Assembly (NCBI RefSeq): GCF_901827175.1
Contig: NZ_LR594662.1
Location: 2,294,001-2,358,000, forward strand
Reading direction: 5' to 3'
Length of the DNA: 64,000 nt
From: Variovorax sp. RA8
GTDB lineage: Bacteria; Pseudomonadota; Gammaproteobacteria; Burkholderiales; Burkholderiaceae_C
Positions 1 through 10,097 of the stretch are shown in pieces. The translations under genes and the position numbers were made by a program. The notes under the pieces were generated by a model. The model had not been told where the DNA came from, searched no databases, and was given only the letters and a program-made list of their open reading frames with translations. Every line of letters starts with the position of its first letter. Position 1 is the stretch's first letter.

Positions 1-13
1 ACGCAGCCTACCA

Positions 14-90
14 GGAGTGGTAGTTCAGTTGGTTAGAATACCGGCCTGTCACGCCGGGGGTCGCGGGTTCGAGTCCCGTCCACTCCGCCA
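14..90 (+). tRNA. tRNA-Asp (GTC anticodon)
   Basis: A 77-nt cloverleaf with a 7-bp acceptor stem (GGAGTGG pairing with CCACTCC), discriminator G and encoded CCA. The anticodon loop reads CTGTCAC, giving anticodon GTC for aspartate. The T-loop GTTCGAGTC is canonical. It is followed within 10 bases by an intrinsic terminator, so it is probably the last gene of its transcript; whatever precedes it lies outside the window. Confidence 0.97.
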
Positions 91-98
91 AAAAATCA

Positions 99-135
99 AC
101 GGGTTACGTCAGCAATGACGTAACCCGTTTTTCTT
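99..135 (+). terminator. Intrinsic terminator of tRNA-Asp
   Basis: A perfect 13-bp stem (99-111 with 116-128) closed by a GCAA tetraloop and followed by a T-rich tail. This is a textbook rho-independent terminator 8 nt after the tRNA CCA. No gene is seen between it and the end of the convergent operon at 323. Confidence 0.93.
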
Positions 136-322
136 TGTCCGGGCCGTGGAACGTGATTTGCTCGATGCGCGCCGCTTCCCGCTGGCGAGACGAACGCCGC
201 CGTCTTCATCTAAGGCACCAACCTTCAGTCGCCTTCTTCCAGCCGAAAGCCATGACGGACGGCTGTTCCAGCAAGCGCCGCAGCGAGCATGCTCGCGCAG
301 CGCAGCATCAATCCGCCGGTAT

Positions 323-640
323 TCACTTGTTCTCCTGACGTGTCCAGACCTTTTCGCGCACCAGCTCCGCAATCTGGATCGTGTAGCTCTGGAACAGCTC
401 GTTCTTGCCGATGGGGATCGCCCGGCGATGGTCGGCATCGCGCATCCATGCTCGGAGGGCTTCCGCGTCGCGCCAATACGAAAGCGAGATCAGCTTGCCT
501 TCGTTGTCGCGGCTGAGGAAGCTCTCCTTGGAGACAAAGCCGTCGATCTTCGCCGCTGCAACGAGCAGCTGCGCAACCATTTCGCGATTGCGCTGCTCCA
601 TTCCCGGGAGGACCTTGAATTCGATGATGCAGATCAGCAT
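323..640 (-). CDS. Antibiotic biosynthesis monooxygenase (ABM)-domain protein
   Basis: A small protein of 105 residues in the dimeric alpha+beta barrel ABM fold. It begins MLICIIEFKVLPG, has the loop SYWRDAEALRAWMRD typical of ABM proteins, and ends in a charged tail. Such proteins are cofactor-free monooxygenases or small-molecule-binding subunits; the substrate cannot be read from sequence. A TTG start at 661 would overlap the stop of the upstream acyl-CoA ligase, while the ATG at 640 starts 14 nt after it; the ATG is chosen because it matches the usual family start. It is the last gene of a four-gene minus-strand operon and so probably acts on, or protects against, the same acyl substrate. 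Confidence 0.8.
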   Translation of the reverse strand: MLICIIEFKVLPGMEQRNREMVAQLLVAAAKIDGFVSKESFLSRDNEGKLISLSYWRDAEALRAWMRDADHRRAIPIGKNELFQSYTIQIAELVREKVWTRQENK

Positions 641-653
641 GGCGAGTGTCCGG

Positions 654-2198
654 TTAGGCAAACTGCTCGGCCGCCAGGGCGCTCAAGGCCTTCCTGTCGA
701 CCTTGTTGATGGGGGTCTTCGGCAATGAGGGCAGCCGAAAATAGCGAGCCGGCTGCTTGTAGCGTGCGAGCCGCTCCGCGCAATGCCGCTCCAGCACGGT
801 TTCGTGGGTCGTGTCATCCATGCCTGGGCGGGAGACCACGAAGGCGAGCAGGATCTCGCCGCGATAGCTGTCGGGCTTGCCGACGACGGCTGCCTCGAGA
901 ACGCCTGGGTGTTCCTGTAATACTTCTTCGATCTCGCGGGGGTAGACGTTGTAGCCGCCGACGATGATGAGGTCTTTCTTGCGTCCGCGGACGAACAGGT
1001 GCCCATCGCCGTCGATCTCGCCGAGGTCGCCGGTGTACAGCCACCCGTCGCGCAGCGTCTCGGAGGTCTCAGCCGGCAGATTGCGGTACCCCTGCATGAG
1101 CTGGGGGCCTTGCGCCCGGATCTCGCCGCATTCACCGGCACCCAGCAATTGCCGCCCCGTCTCGGCATCGACGATCTCGATCCTCGTGCCGGGCAGCGGG
1201 AGCCCGACGGAGCCTGCCTTGACCGCATGGCCAGGTCCGTTGAAGCTCAGCACGGGGCCGGCCTCGGTCATGCCGTAGCCTTCATAGATCGCGACCTGGA
1301 CCGTTTCCTCCCAGCGGCGCAGCACGGCGAGCGGCAGCGCCGATGCACCCGAATAGCACATGCGCAAGGACGACCAATCCGTGGTTTCAAACCGGGGATG
1401 CGCCATCAGCGACACGTAGATCGAGGGACTCCCCGGAAAGAGAGTGATGCGGTGCCGTTCGATGGCATCGAAGAGGTCGTCGCGGCGGAATGTGGGGAGG
1501 ATGACCAGGGTGCCGGCGCATCGCGCCGCGAGATACAGCCCCATCGCCATTCCGTACGAATGGAAGAGCGGCATGGCGCACAGGATGCGTTCGCCAGCGG
1601 GGCGAGTGGGGAGCATGGCTTCCCTCTGCTCGACGTTGGTGCGCAGCGCGGCGTGCGTGAGATTGACGCCTTTCGGCCGTCCCGACGTACCGCCCGTGTA
1701 TTGAAGAAGGGAAAGGGAAGAGGGGGCGACCTCCGGTGGCAAGTTGTCCGTGTCCGGACCTCCAATGCATGCCTGCCCACCAACCTTGTTCATCCAGATC
1801 ACCGACAGGCCCAGGGAATCGGCCAGTGGGGCCACCAGTTCTTGCAGTGCCTGGTCCGCGATGACCGCGTCGCAGCCGGCATCCTGCAACTGGAAACGAA
1901 GCTCGCGCGCGGTGTATTCCGGATTCATCGGCAGCATCTGGGCTCCCGAGGCCAGCACACCGAAGTGGGCGATGCAGGCTCCGAAGCCGTTTCGCAGAAT
2001 GACCGCCACGCGTGCCGGAGTCGTGGCTTCCCGCAGGCGATTGGCAAGAGCGATGACTTCCCTGTAATAGTCGTGGTAGCTCATGGTCTCGCCTTCGCAG
2101 ACCAGTGCAAGTCGGTCCGGCGTCTGCACGGCGGCCTGCAGCAGCAGCTCGATCACGGTGCCCCGATATCGCTCCAGAAGATTCTTGGGTTCGGTCAT
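654..2198 (-). CDS. Class I adenylate-forming acyl-CoA ligase
   Basis: A 514-residue ANL-superfamily enzyme that would activate a carboxylic acid to its CoA thioester through an acyl-AMP. Visible motifs: the AMP-binding P-loop YTGGTSGRPKG near residue 168, YGMTEAGP, the YTGDLG hinge region, RGRKKDLIIVGGYNVYP, and the C-terminal catalytic lysine in KTPINKVDRKAL. All core motifs are intact. Its ATG overlaps the thiolase stop by 4 nt (ATGA), so the two are translationally coupled. Family features fit medium-chain or aromatic acids; the exact substrate is unknown. The reading frame stays open upstream past the ATG, but the 4-nt overlap and the MTEPKNLLERY start fix the N-terminus. Confidence 0.88.
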   Translation of the reverse strand: MTEPKNLLERYRGTVIELLLQAAVQTPDRLALVCEGETMSYHDYYREVIALANRLREATTPARVAVILRNGFGACIAHFGVLASGAQMLPMNPEYTARELRFQLQDAGCDAVIADQALQELVAPLADSLGLSVIWMNKVGGQACIGGPDTDNLPPEVAPSSLSLLQYTGGTSGRPKGVNLTHAALRTNVEQREAMLPTRPAGERILCAMPLFHSYGMAMGLYLAARCAGTLVILPTFRRDDLFDAIERHRITLFPGSPSIYVSLMAHPRFETTDWSSLRMCYSGASALPLAVLRRWEETVQVAIYEGYGMTEAGPVLSFNGPGHAVKAGSVGLPLPGTRIEIVDAETGRQLLGAGECGEIRAQGPQLMQGYRNLPAETSETLRDGWLYTGDLGEIDGDGHLFVRGRKKDLIIVGGYNVYPREIEEVLQEHPGVLEAAVVGKPDSYRGEILLAFVVSRPGMDDTTHETVLERHCAERLARYKQPARYFRLPSLPKTPINKVDRKALSALAAEQFA

Positions 2199-3403
2199 GA
2201 GGCAGCATCGCTCACGCGCAGCACGAGCGCCATGGCTGTGTCTCCAGCCGCGCAGCCGGTGAAGAGCCCCAGTCCTCCCCCGCGCATCTCGAGCGTCTCG
2301 ATCAGCTCGATGATGGCGCGCAAGCCGGTCGGCGCCTGCGGATGTCCCCAGACCAGCGAGCACCCGAACGCGTTCATGTCGAGAAGGGAGAGTCCGGTCT
2401 CCCGTGCGAGGACGATGTCGTTGACGGCGAAGGGGTTGTGCGTCGTCACCGCATGCAGCTCGGCAAAGCGCAGATCGGCGCGCTGCATGGCCTGCCTGGC
2501 GGCCGGCACCGGCGCGTACGGCATCTGCATGGCCTCGGCGCGCGCCTGGCCCGTCGCGAGGATCTCGATCTGCACATCCGGTCGGATGCTGAGCTGTCGC
2601 GCCCGATCGCGGGTGGCGACCAGCATGCCCGCGCTGCCGTCCGCCGGGTGGGTCTGGGCACCGTAGGTCACGGTGCCGTCCGGCATCACCGGCTTCAGCC
2701 TGGCGAGCCCTTCCTGTGTGGTGGGGTGAATGCCTTCGTCGCCGGAGAGTGTCGCCACCGACTTCTTGAAACGGGCATCGGGCACCTCGAACGGGAGCTG
2801 CATGAAGCGGCGGTGGAAGGCGCGATCGTCCGCCAGCGCGGTGGCGTACTGCTCGTAGCGGTGCAGCACCAATTCGTGCTGCTCTCCCTGTGAGATGCCG
2901 AAGCGGGCGGCCACGGCTTCCGCGGTACTCAGCATCGAATGCGAAGTCCAGGGGTCTCGTTCGAAGGAGCCCGTGACCCAGCTCTCGTGCTCGCCGGTGC
3001 CGCCGACGCCGCGCGGATCGGGGTAGTAAAGCTGCGGCCCATTCGACACTCGGTCCGCCGCCAGCACCAATCCGCAGGCGGATGCGCCGGTGGCGACCTC
3101 GTGCGCCGCCGATGCCAGGCAGCGCACGGAGGTGGCGCAGGCCTGCGCGATGGTCGGCCCCGCCAATGCCGGCATGCCGGCCAGGGCCGCGACCCACGGC
3201 AACCCATAGAACGCGCCACGCTGTGGCACGGTGGTGCCGAGCACGCCAAAATCGATCAAGTCCGTGTCGATGCCCTTGGCGTCCAGCGCCCTGCGTGTGA
3301 GCCAGGCGCAGAACTCGAGGCTGTGCAGGTGCGACAGGCTGCCCTGCCAGCGCGCGAAGGGAGACGACCAGTAGGCGCCGTAGGGAATGAATGCGCGAAT
3401 CAT
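2195..3403 (-). CDS. Thiolase-like acyltransferase (SCP2-thiolase type)
   Basis: 402 residues with thiolase fold signatures. The nucleophilic cysteine is in ACATS (Cys89), an HNPFAVND motif (His322) replaces the classical NEAFA, GHP (His354) is present, and a second catalytic Cys sits in GCAAGD (Cys384). All residues needed for Claisen or retro-Claisen chemistry are present. The HNPF variant is typical of the lipid-transfer/SCP2 branch rather than biosynthetic AtoB enzymes. It overlaps the binding-protein gene upstream and the acyl-CoA ligase downstream by ATGA, suggesting import, CoA activation and thiolytic cleavage of one substrate. No hydratase or dehydrogenase is linked, so the pathway is incomplete here. 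Confidence 0.83.
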   Translation of the reverse strand: MIRAFIPYGAYWSSPFARWQGSLSHLHSLEFCAWLTRRALDAKGIDTDLIDFGVLGTTVPQRGAFYGLPWVAALAGMPALAGPTIAQACATSVRCLASAAHEVATGASACGLVLAADRVSNGPQLYYPDPRGVGGTGEHESWVTGSFERDPWTSHSMLSTAEAVAARFGISQGEQHELVLHRYEQYATALADDRAFHRRFMQLPFEVPDARFKKSVATLSGDEGIHPTTQEGLARLKPVMPDGTVTYGAQTHPADGSAGMLVATRDRARQLSIRPDVQIEILATGQARAEAMQMPYAPVPAARQAMQRADLRFAELHAVTTHNPFAVNDIVLARETGLSLLDMNAFGCSLVWGHPQAPTGLRAIIELIETLEMRGGGLGLFTGCAAGDTAMALVLRVSDAAS

Positions 3404-4534
3404 CGCTCGGCTCGCCAGGTGCCGCCCTGGGCCCGCACCATCACGCGCGCTCGGCTGTCGAGTCCATTGTGGTCGGAGGCCGTGATGCGGTAGATGCCGT
3501 TCGTGCCGACCAGGCCCGAGGTCTGGGTCTCGAGTGCATCGCGCAGCGCCGAGCGGAACTGTGCCGTGCCGGGCTTGGCCTTGGCCAGCGCGGCGGCGGC
3601 CGCCTTGTCCAGCAGCAGGTAGCCGTCGTACGCCCACGTGGCGAACGCATTCACCGGCCCGGGCCGCTCCAGCTTTCCGTACAACGCGGCAAACTTCAAG
3701 GAGACCTCTTTGACCGGATCGCCGTCCGGCAGGTCCTTGTAGATCACCACGGGGCCGATTGGCGCCAGTGCCCCGTCGATGCGGGAACCACCCACGCGCA
3801 GGAAGTCGTCGTTGACGACACCGTGCGTGTGGTAGACCGGGCCCTTGAAGCCACGCTCGATCAAGGTCAGGTGCGGCAGGGCGGCCGGTGTCCCCGTCGC
3901 CCCGACCAGCACCGCATCGGGTTTCAGCGCGAGGGTCTTGAGCACTTGCGGCACGACGGACGAGTCGTTGCGGGCGAAGCGCTCGTCGTTGAGCACCTTG
4001 ATGCCGTACTTGCCGCTCAGCGAGGTCAGGCTGCGATAGACCTGGTCGCCCCAGGGCTGCGAGTAGCCGATGTAGCCCACGGTCTTGACGTTCTTCTTCT
4101 GCATGTGCTCCAGCACACCACCGATCATCAGGTCGGCTGACTGGGGCACGACGAAGACCCAGGGATGCTGGTTGGCCGGGACGTCCATCGGGGCGAGCGA
4201 GACATGCGGCGTGCGGCTTTCCAGTGCGACGTCCGCCAGCACGAGCGAACTGGGCGTGTTGGAGGAGCCCACCAGGACGTCGACGCGATCGGACAGGACC
4301 AGCTTGCGCGCGTTCTTCACCGCCAGTGAAGGATCGGTCGCATCGTCGAGGATGGTGTAGCGCACTGGCTCACCGGCCAGCTTGTCAGGCAGAAGGCTGA
4401 TCATGTCCCGCTCGGGACCGCCTTGCGACGAAGCGGCGCCAGTGACACTGAGCACTACGCCGACTCATCCATCCGGCGAGGCAGGCGACTGAACACAAAA
4501 GCCGGAGCTTCCTCAGGATTCTGGGTGCGTTCAC
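3400..4534 (-). pseudogene. Branched-chain amino acid-type ABC substrate-binding protein, frameshifted
   Basis: The mature domain (from about 4455 down to 3400) is a periplasmic type I binding protein: VLSVTGAASSQGG, VDVLVGSSNTPSS, GYIGYSQPWGDQVYRSL and FATWAYDGYLLLD are typical of the LivK/aromatic-acid binding family. A matching start, GTG at 4534 with AGAGGA upstream, opens a signal peptide (NAPRILRKLRLLCSVACLAG) in a different frame. The two frames must join near 4455-4465, where a one-base insertion or two-base loss would explain the break. Everything else is intact, so this is either a sequencing error or a recent mutation. No transporter permeases are adjacent. It is the first gene of the operon with thiolase, ligase and ABM protein. 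Confidence 0.75.
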
Positions 4535-4622
4535 AAGGTGTCCTCTGCAACGAAGTGGAACGAAGCGTTCGGCGCAGCATAGGCGACCGCCCCGGGCTGC
4601 AGGGCCAGGATCCGAAAAAGTG

Positions 4623-4632
4623 ATACGCGTAT
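4623..4632. promoter_or_regulatory. Perfect palindrome ATACGCGTAT in divergent promoter region
   Basis: A 10-bp perfect inverted repeat lies in the roughly 150-bp space between the binding-protein operon and the divergent LysR gene. ATAC/GTAT arms are common in LysR-type binding sites. Placement between a regulator and its presumed target makes it the best operator candidate here; binding is inference. Confidence 0.4.
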
Positions 4633-4685
4633 AACCCGGGCCGAAATGCGCCTGGCCTTGCCGGGCCGTACCGGATAATTCCGTG

Positions 4686-5663
4686 ATGCCCTTCGCATCC
4701 GACTCCAACGACAAGGAGGACGCTGCGCCCCCGGCCGGCTCGCTCTTTGGCCGTTTGCGCATGCGGCATCTCGTCGCCATCGAGATACTTGCCGAACGAA
4801 AGAACATCCGTCAGGCTTCCCAGGCCTTGTTCCTGTCGCAACCGGCATCGACCAAGCTGCTGCAGGAGATCGAATCGATCTTCGAGGCCCGCCTCTTCGA
4901 GCGCACAGCACACGGCATCGAGATCACGCCGCAAGGCGAGGTGCTGCTTCACTGGGCTCGCAAGGCCATGGCCGACATGGACGCCGCACGCGCGGAGATC
5001 AGCGCGCTGCGCGATGGATGGGAAGGCCGGGTGCGGGTTGGTGTGTTCCCTGTTGCAGCATCGATGCTGGTTCCCGAAGCGGTCGCGCTCCTCAGCAGGT
5101 CGCGGCCAGGCATCCAGGTGGAACTGCAGGAGGGCCTTGAGACGACGCTGCTTCCTCAGCTGGAGAAGGGACGCCTCGACTGCGTGATCGGCCGTGCAAC
5201 ACACCTGGCCGGAGCACGCGGCCTCTCCCACGAGACCTTGTTCGAGGAGCCCACCGTCGTCGTCTGCGCGGTCGACCACCCTCTGCTGGAATCACCCGAC
5301 TGGACGAATGCCGACATCGATCGCTACGAGTGGATCCTTCCGGCACGATCGGGCCAACTGTATGCCCTGGTCGCCACCGGCCTGGCCAGGCGCCGGGCAG
5401 CGCCTCCGCGCGTGGCCGTCGAGACGTCTTCCATTCTCACGCTGGTCGAGATCCTTCGCCAGTCACAGCTGCTTTCCGCGATCGCCAGCGGCGTTGCGCG
5501 GCGCTTCCTGGAAATCGGCCTGTTGAAGACCCTGGACCTGCCGCTTTCCGCTTCGCTGCATCCGGTGGCGATCATCACGAATCACGCGGCTTCGATGCAC
5601 CCGGCCACATCGATGTTTCTCGAGGCCGTGCGCGAGGTGTGTGCGAAGCGCTCAGCTGCGTGA
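4686..5663 (+). CDS. LysR-family transcriptional regulator
   Basis: 325 residues. The N-terminal winged HTH (RMRHLVAIEILAERKNIRQASQALFLSQPASTKLLQEIE) is followed by a LysR substrate domain starting about residue 100 (GRVRVGVFPVAASMLVPEAV). The start is GTG 4683 or ATG 4686; the ATG is used. It is divergently oriented from the binding protein-thiolase-ligase-ABM operon, the usual arrangement for a regulator of its neighbour. The inducer is probably the acid or CoA ester handled by that operon (inference). Its HTH resembles GbpR/PcaQ-like members that sense aromatic or sugar acids, but assignment below the family is not supported. Confidence 0.88.
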   Translation: MPFASDSNDKEDAAPPAGSLFGRLRMRHLVAIEILAERKNIRQASQALFLSQPASTKLLQEIESIFEARLFERTAHGIEITPQGEVLLHWARKAMADMDAARAEISALRDGWEGRVRVGVFPVAASMLVPEAVALLSRSRPGIQVELQEGLETTLLPQLEKGRLDCVIGRATHLAGARGLSHETLFEEPTVVVCAVDHPLLESPDWTNADIDRYEWILPARSGQLYALVATGLARRRAAPPRVAVETSSILTLVEILRQSQLLSAIASGVARRFLEIGLLKTLDLPLSASLHPVAIITNHAASMHPATSMFLEAVREVCAKRSAA

Positions 5664-5718
5664 TGCGATCTGGCTCAACCGGCAACGCCTGAATAGCCTT
5701 CGTGCGCTCTCCGCTTCG

Positions 5719-5737
5719 GCGGGCCTGAGCGGCCCGC
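5719..5737. other. GC-rich hairpin after LysR gene
   Basis: A perfect 7-bp stem (GCGGGCC with GGCCCGC, loop TGAGC) in the 171-bp gap between the LysR gene and the convergent metallophosphoesterase gene. There is no T-tract on either side, so it is not a canonical intrinsic terminator; it may mark a bidirectional factor-dependent end. Confidence 0.3.
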
Positions 5738-5834
5738 ATCGCATGATGGGAACAACAACGCCGCCGCCCCCTGGCCCCATAAAGCAGTGGGCTTCCAGGC
5801 GCCGGCGCGCGCTTGCCTGAGCTGTGACGGCGCA

Positions 5835-6665
5835 CTAAGGCGCCGGGGGCCTTGCCTCGGCGCCGAGCGCCAGGCTGTGGACGCGGGCACGCCCGAACTG
5901 CGCGACGCCGACGCCATAGTCCCATTGCTCCACGGTGCAGCGCCGTTCGCCGTCTGCGCCTTCGAAGCGGATGAGGTTGACCGAATTCGGGGCGCCCGCG
6001 CGCAGCCGGGTGGACACGGCGGTGCCCGCCTGAACGCACCACATCCTGCGCGCGGGCCCGCCGGCGTCTTCGTGCAGCGGCAGCACGAAGGGCAGGTGGA
6101 TGTGCCCGCCGAGGACCAGGTCGGCCTCGGCCTCGGCCCAGATCCGCATGGCCTCCTCGCGGCCGATGAGCAGGTTCTTGTGATCCTCTTCGCGCGTGAC
6201 TGCGACCGGCTGGTGCACCACCACGACCCGCAGCTGCCGGGCCGAGCCTTTCGCGAGGCGGCGCGCCACGCGTTCGGCCTGCTGCGCGGAGGTGGCGCCG
6301 TTCTCGTGCCGGTACCAGCGCGTGGTGTTGACGCCGACGAGGAGGAAGTCCGGCAAGTCCACGACCGGCTCGAGCTCGTCGCCAAAGGCCGCGCTGTAGC
6401 GCGCATACGGCGCCAGCAGGCGGGTGGACAGCGCGAAGAGCGGGATGTCGTGGTTGCCCGGTATGGCCAGCAGCCGTGGAATGGCCAGGCTGTCCACGAA
6501 CGCGCGAGCCCGCGCGAACTGCGCGCGCGTCGCTCGCTGCGTGATGTCGCCGGAGAGCACGAGCGCATCAGGCCGCTCGGTCCGCACCAGCATGGCCAGC
6601 GCACGCATCACATCGGGCTGCTCGGTGCCGAAATGCGGATCGGACATGTGAAGCAAACAGCTCAT
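5835..6665 (-). CDS. Calcineurin-like metallophosphoesterase
   Basis: 276 residues. All five metallophosphoesterase motifs are present in order: DPHFG (residue 9), GDITQ, GNHD, VVVVHQP and GGHIHLP, which coordinate a di-metal centre. The family (3',5'-cyclic-nucleotide phosphodiesterase/CpdA-like and lipid phosphoesterases) hydrolyses phosphodiesters or monoesters; the substrate is not determined. It overlaps the upstream lipid kinase by 4 nt (ATGA). That linkage favours a phospholipid-related substrate over cAMP, but this is inference. No signal peptide is seen, so it is cytoplasmic. Confidence 0.88.
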   Translation of the reverse strand: MSCLLHMSDPHFGTEQPDVMRALAMLVRTERPDALVLSGDITQRATRAQFARARAFVDSLAIPRLLAIPGNHDIPLFALSTRLLAPYARYSAAFGDELEPVVDLPDFLLVGVNTTRWYRHENGATSAQQAERVARRLAKGSARQLRVVVVHQPVAVTREEDHKNLLIGREEAMRIWAEAEADLVLGGHIHLPFVLPLHEDAGGPARRMWCVQAGTAVSTRLRAGAPNSVNLIRFEGADGERRCTVEQWDYGVGVAQFGRARVHSLALGAEARPPAP

Positions 6666-7621
6666 CGACCCGCATCCTCCCGCTCGCTGCGGGCCGGCTT
6701 GATGAGCCAGAGCGGCTCGGGCGCGACCCGGAAGTGCAGCGGCATGGCCATGCGCAGCACCTCGCCGTCGGCCGCGACCTTGGCGTGGCGCCGCGTGGTC
6801 CTGGCCGGGCTGACGGACATCGACCGGAAGGAGGCGTGCATGACGTTGTCCGACTCGGCGAGCCGGCCCATGGCGCCGCGCAGCATCAGCGCGAACATGG
6901 CGAGGCGGCTGCTCGGCCGAAGGGCAATGGCCGTGAGTTCGCCCTGCTCGACCGCTTCGGGCCGCGGCATGCCGACCTGCTGCAGTTGCAGCGCGTTGTT
7001 GCCGACGAAGAGCGTCGGCGTGCGCACCAGGCGCTCCTCGCCGTGCCAGCGGATGCGCAGATCCCAGCCGGGGTGGGGGCGCATCGCGGTCGCTATCGCC
7101 GCCCAAAGCGCTACCCACCGGCTGCGGCCATAGCGGGATTTGTAGACTTCACGGTCCTCCAGCACGCGCGCATAAAGGCCGAGGCTGGCATTGACCAGGA
7201 AGACGCGATCGTTGACCAGGCCCACCTGCACCGGCACCGGCCGCTCGCCGAGCAGCACCCGCAGCGCCTCGTCGATGTCGGTGGGAATCGCATGCGTGCG
7301 GCTGAAATAGTTGAAGGTGCCCTTCGGCAGCACGCCCAGTGCGCAGCCGCTGCCCAGCACCGCCTGCGCGACGGCGTTGATCGTGCCGTCGCCACCCGCG
7401 GCGACAACCACGCCGCTTTCGGCACGCGCCGCATCGACCGCCTCGCGGATCCGTTCGGACAGGCGGTGCAGGCGCGAGACTTCGAAGAGCCGATACGCCC
7501 GGCCCTGCGCGGCGCAGGCGCGCGCGATCGCCTCGCGCAGGGCCTGCGCACTGCCGCGCCCCGAATGGACGTTGAAGACGACGAAGAGCGCAGACTGCGC
7601 GTGCGAGTTGCAGCCAGACAT
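6662..7621 (-). CDS. Diacylglycerol/lipid kinase family protein
   Basis: 319 residues with the DAGK catalytic domain. The nucleotide-binding motif VVAAGGDGTINAV (residues 72-84), the LGVLPKGTFNYFSR motif with the unusual Tyr-Phe after TFN, and the C-terminal beta domain (LRIRWHGEER to LHFRVAPEPLWLI) are visible. Family members phosphorylate diacylglycerol, sphingosine-like lipids or undecaprenol using ATP. It sits between an alpha/beta hydrolase (3-nt gap upstream) and the metallophosphoesterase (4-nt overlap downstream), forming a compact operon. A YegS/BmrU-type role in membrane lipid turnover is the likeliest reading. Confidence 0.87.
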   Translation of the reverse strand: MSGCNSHAQSALFVVFNVHSGRGSAQALREAIARACAAQGRAYRLFEVSRLHRLSERIREAVDAARAESGVVVAAGGDGTINAVAQAVLGSGCALGVLPKGTFNYFSRTHAIPTDIDEALRVLLGERPVPVQVGLVNDRVFLVNASLGLYARVLEDREVYKSRYGRSRWVALWAAIATAMRPHPGWDLRIRWHGEERLVRTPTLFVGNNALQLQQVGMPRPEAVEQGELTAIALRPSSRLAMFALMLRGAMGRLAESDNVMHASFRSMSVSPARTTRRHAKVAADGEVLRMAMPLHFRVAPEPLWLIKPARSEREDAGR

Positions 7622-7624
7622 CGG

Positions 7625-8296
7625 TTATGCCCGCATCCACGCCGCCATGCCGTCGAGCACTTCCGCCAGGACCTCCTTGTCGCTGCGGCCTGAACGGCGC
7701 AGCACGTGGAAGGCATGGTCCGCCTCGGCGATTTCCATCAGCGTCGCGGAAGCACCGAGCTTCGAGACCACGGCGCGGATGCTGGCCAGGTCCGCAAGCT
7801 CGTCGCGCGTGCCCTGCACGAACAGCATCGGCACGTGCACGTCGGACAGATGGTCGGCGCGCCCGGTCGAGGGCGTCCCGGCCGGGTGCAGCGGAAAGCC
7901 GACGAACACGAGGCCGGCCACCCCTGGCAGCGGATCGAGCGCCTGCGCCTGCGAAGTCATGCGCCCCCCGAAGGACTTGCCTCCCGCGAAGAGGGGCAGC
8001 GATCCGAAGCGCTCCACCGCCTGCGCCACCGCCGCGCGCACGGCGGCATGCGCGACGGGCGGCGGATCGGGCCGCTTCTTGCCGAGTTCCATCGACGGAA
8101 ACTGGTAGCGCAGGGTGGCGATGCCACGCGCTGCGAGCCCTTCGGACATAGCGCCCATGAAGGCGTGTCCCATGCCCGCCCCGGCGCCATGGGCGAAGAC
8201 GTAGCAGGCGATGGGGTCGGCCGGCATCTGCACCAGTCCCGAGACGGTGCCATGGTCGCCGACCTGGAAGTTGATTTGTTGCGTGCTCGGGCTCAT
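7625..8296 (-). CDS. Alpha/beta hydrolase (KANL3/Tex30-like)
   Basis: 223 residues. The fold is shown by the oxyanion-loop segment FAHGAGAGMGH (residues ~34-44), the nucleophile elbow GGKSFGGR, the acid-turn region VQGTRDELADL and a C-terminal His in EADHAFHV. This matches the Tex30/KANL3-like branch, usually annotated as dienelactone-hydrolase-like; substrates are unknown. Longer in-frame starts exist upstream, but the ATG at 8296 fits the family length and leaves an intergenic space with the divergent xdhA. It is the first gene of the hydrolase, lipid kinase and phosphoesterase unit. Confidence 0.82.
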   Translation of the reverse strand: MSPSTQQINFQVGDHGTVSGLVQMPADPIACYVFAHGAGAGMGHAFMGAMSEGLAARGIATLRYQFPSMELGKKRPDPPPVAHAAVRAAVAQAVERFGSLPLFAGGKSFGGRMTSQAQALDPLPGVAGLVFVGFPLHPAGTPSTGRADHLSDVHVPMLFVQGTRDELADLASIRAVVSKLGASATLMEIAEADHAFHVLRRSGRSDKEVLAEVLDGMAAWMRA

Positions 8297-8370
8297 GCTG
8301 GATTCTGTCGGACGTGCCCAGTTTGCGGCCTGCGTCGGCCGAACACCCCCGAAACAAGGGTTTTCCCGGG

Positions 8371-8445
8371 CGTTATATAGCAAGCCCCACATAGGCCGTA
8401 TGGGCGCGTCCGTATGCGTACGGCTTCGCAAAGGAATACCTTTGC
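8371..8445 (+). promoter_or_regulatory. Structured leader upstream of xdhA (possible xanthine-sensing RNA)
   Basis: The 191-bp gap before xdhA contains a TTATATAGC element (8373-8381), a pairing of GCCGTA (8395-8400) with TACGGC (8419-8424), and a perfect 7-bp hairpin GCAAAGG-AATA-CCTTTGC at 8428-8445. Such dense pairing directly before a xanthine dehydrogenase operon is the known genomic context of the NMT1-type xanthine riboswitch in proteobacteria. I cannot confirm the consensus by eye. The same TATATAG string could instead be a -10 region with a plain 5' UTR behind it. Confidence 0.35.
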
Positions 8446-8487
8446 AGGCACGATTTTTGATCGCCACGAAGACCGCCCCCACGAGCC

Positions 8488-10095
<1,608 letters not shown>

Positions 10096-10097
10096 AC

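Noticed and set aside
654..3197. One 847-residue protein fusing the acyl-CoA ligase to an upstream Arg/Gly-rich segment
   Set aside because: The upstream part is the thiolase gene read in the wrong frame; the ligase starts at 2198 with an ATGA overlap.
5719..5737. Intrinsic terminator between the LysR and phosphoesterase genes
   Set aside because: The stem is perfect but has no T-tract on either strand.
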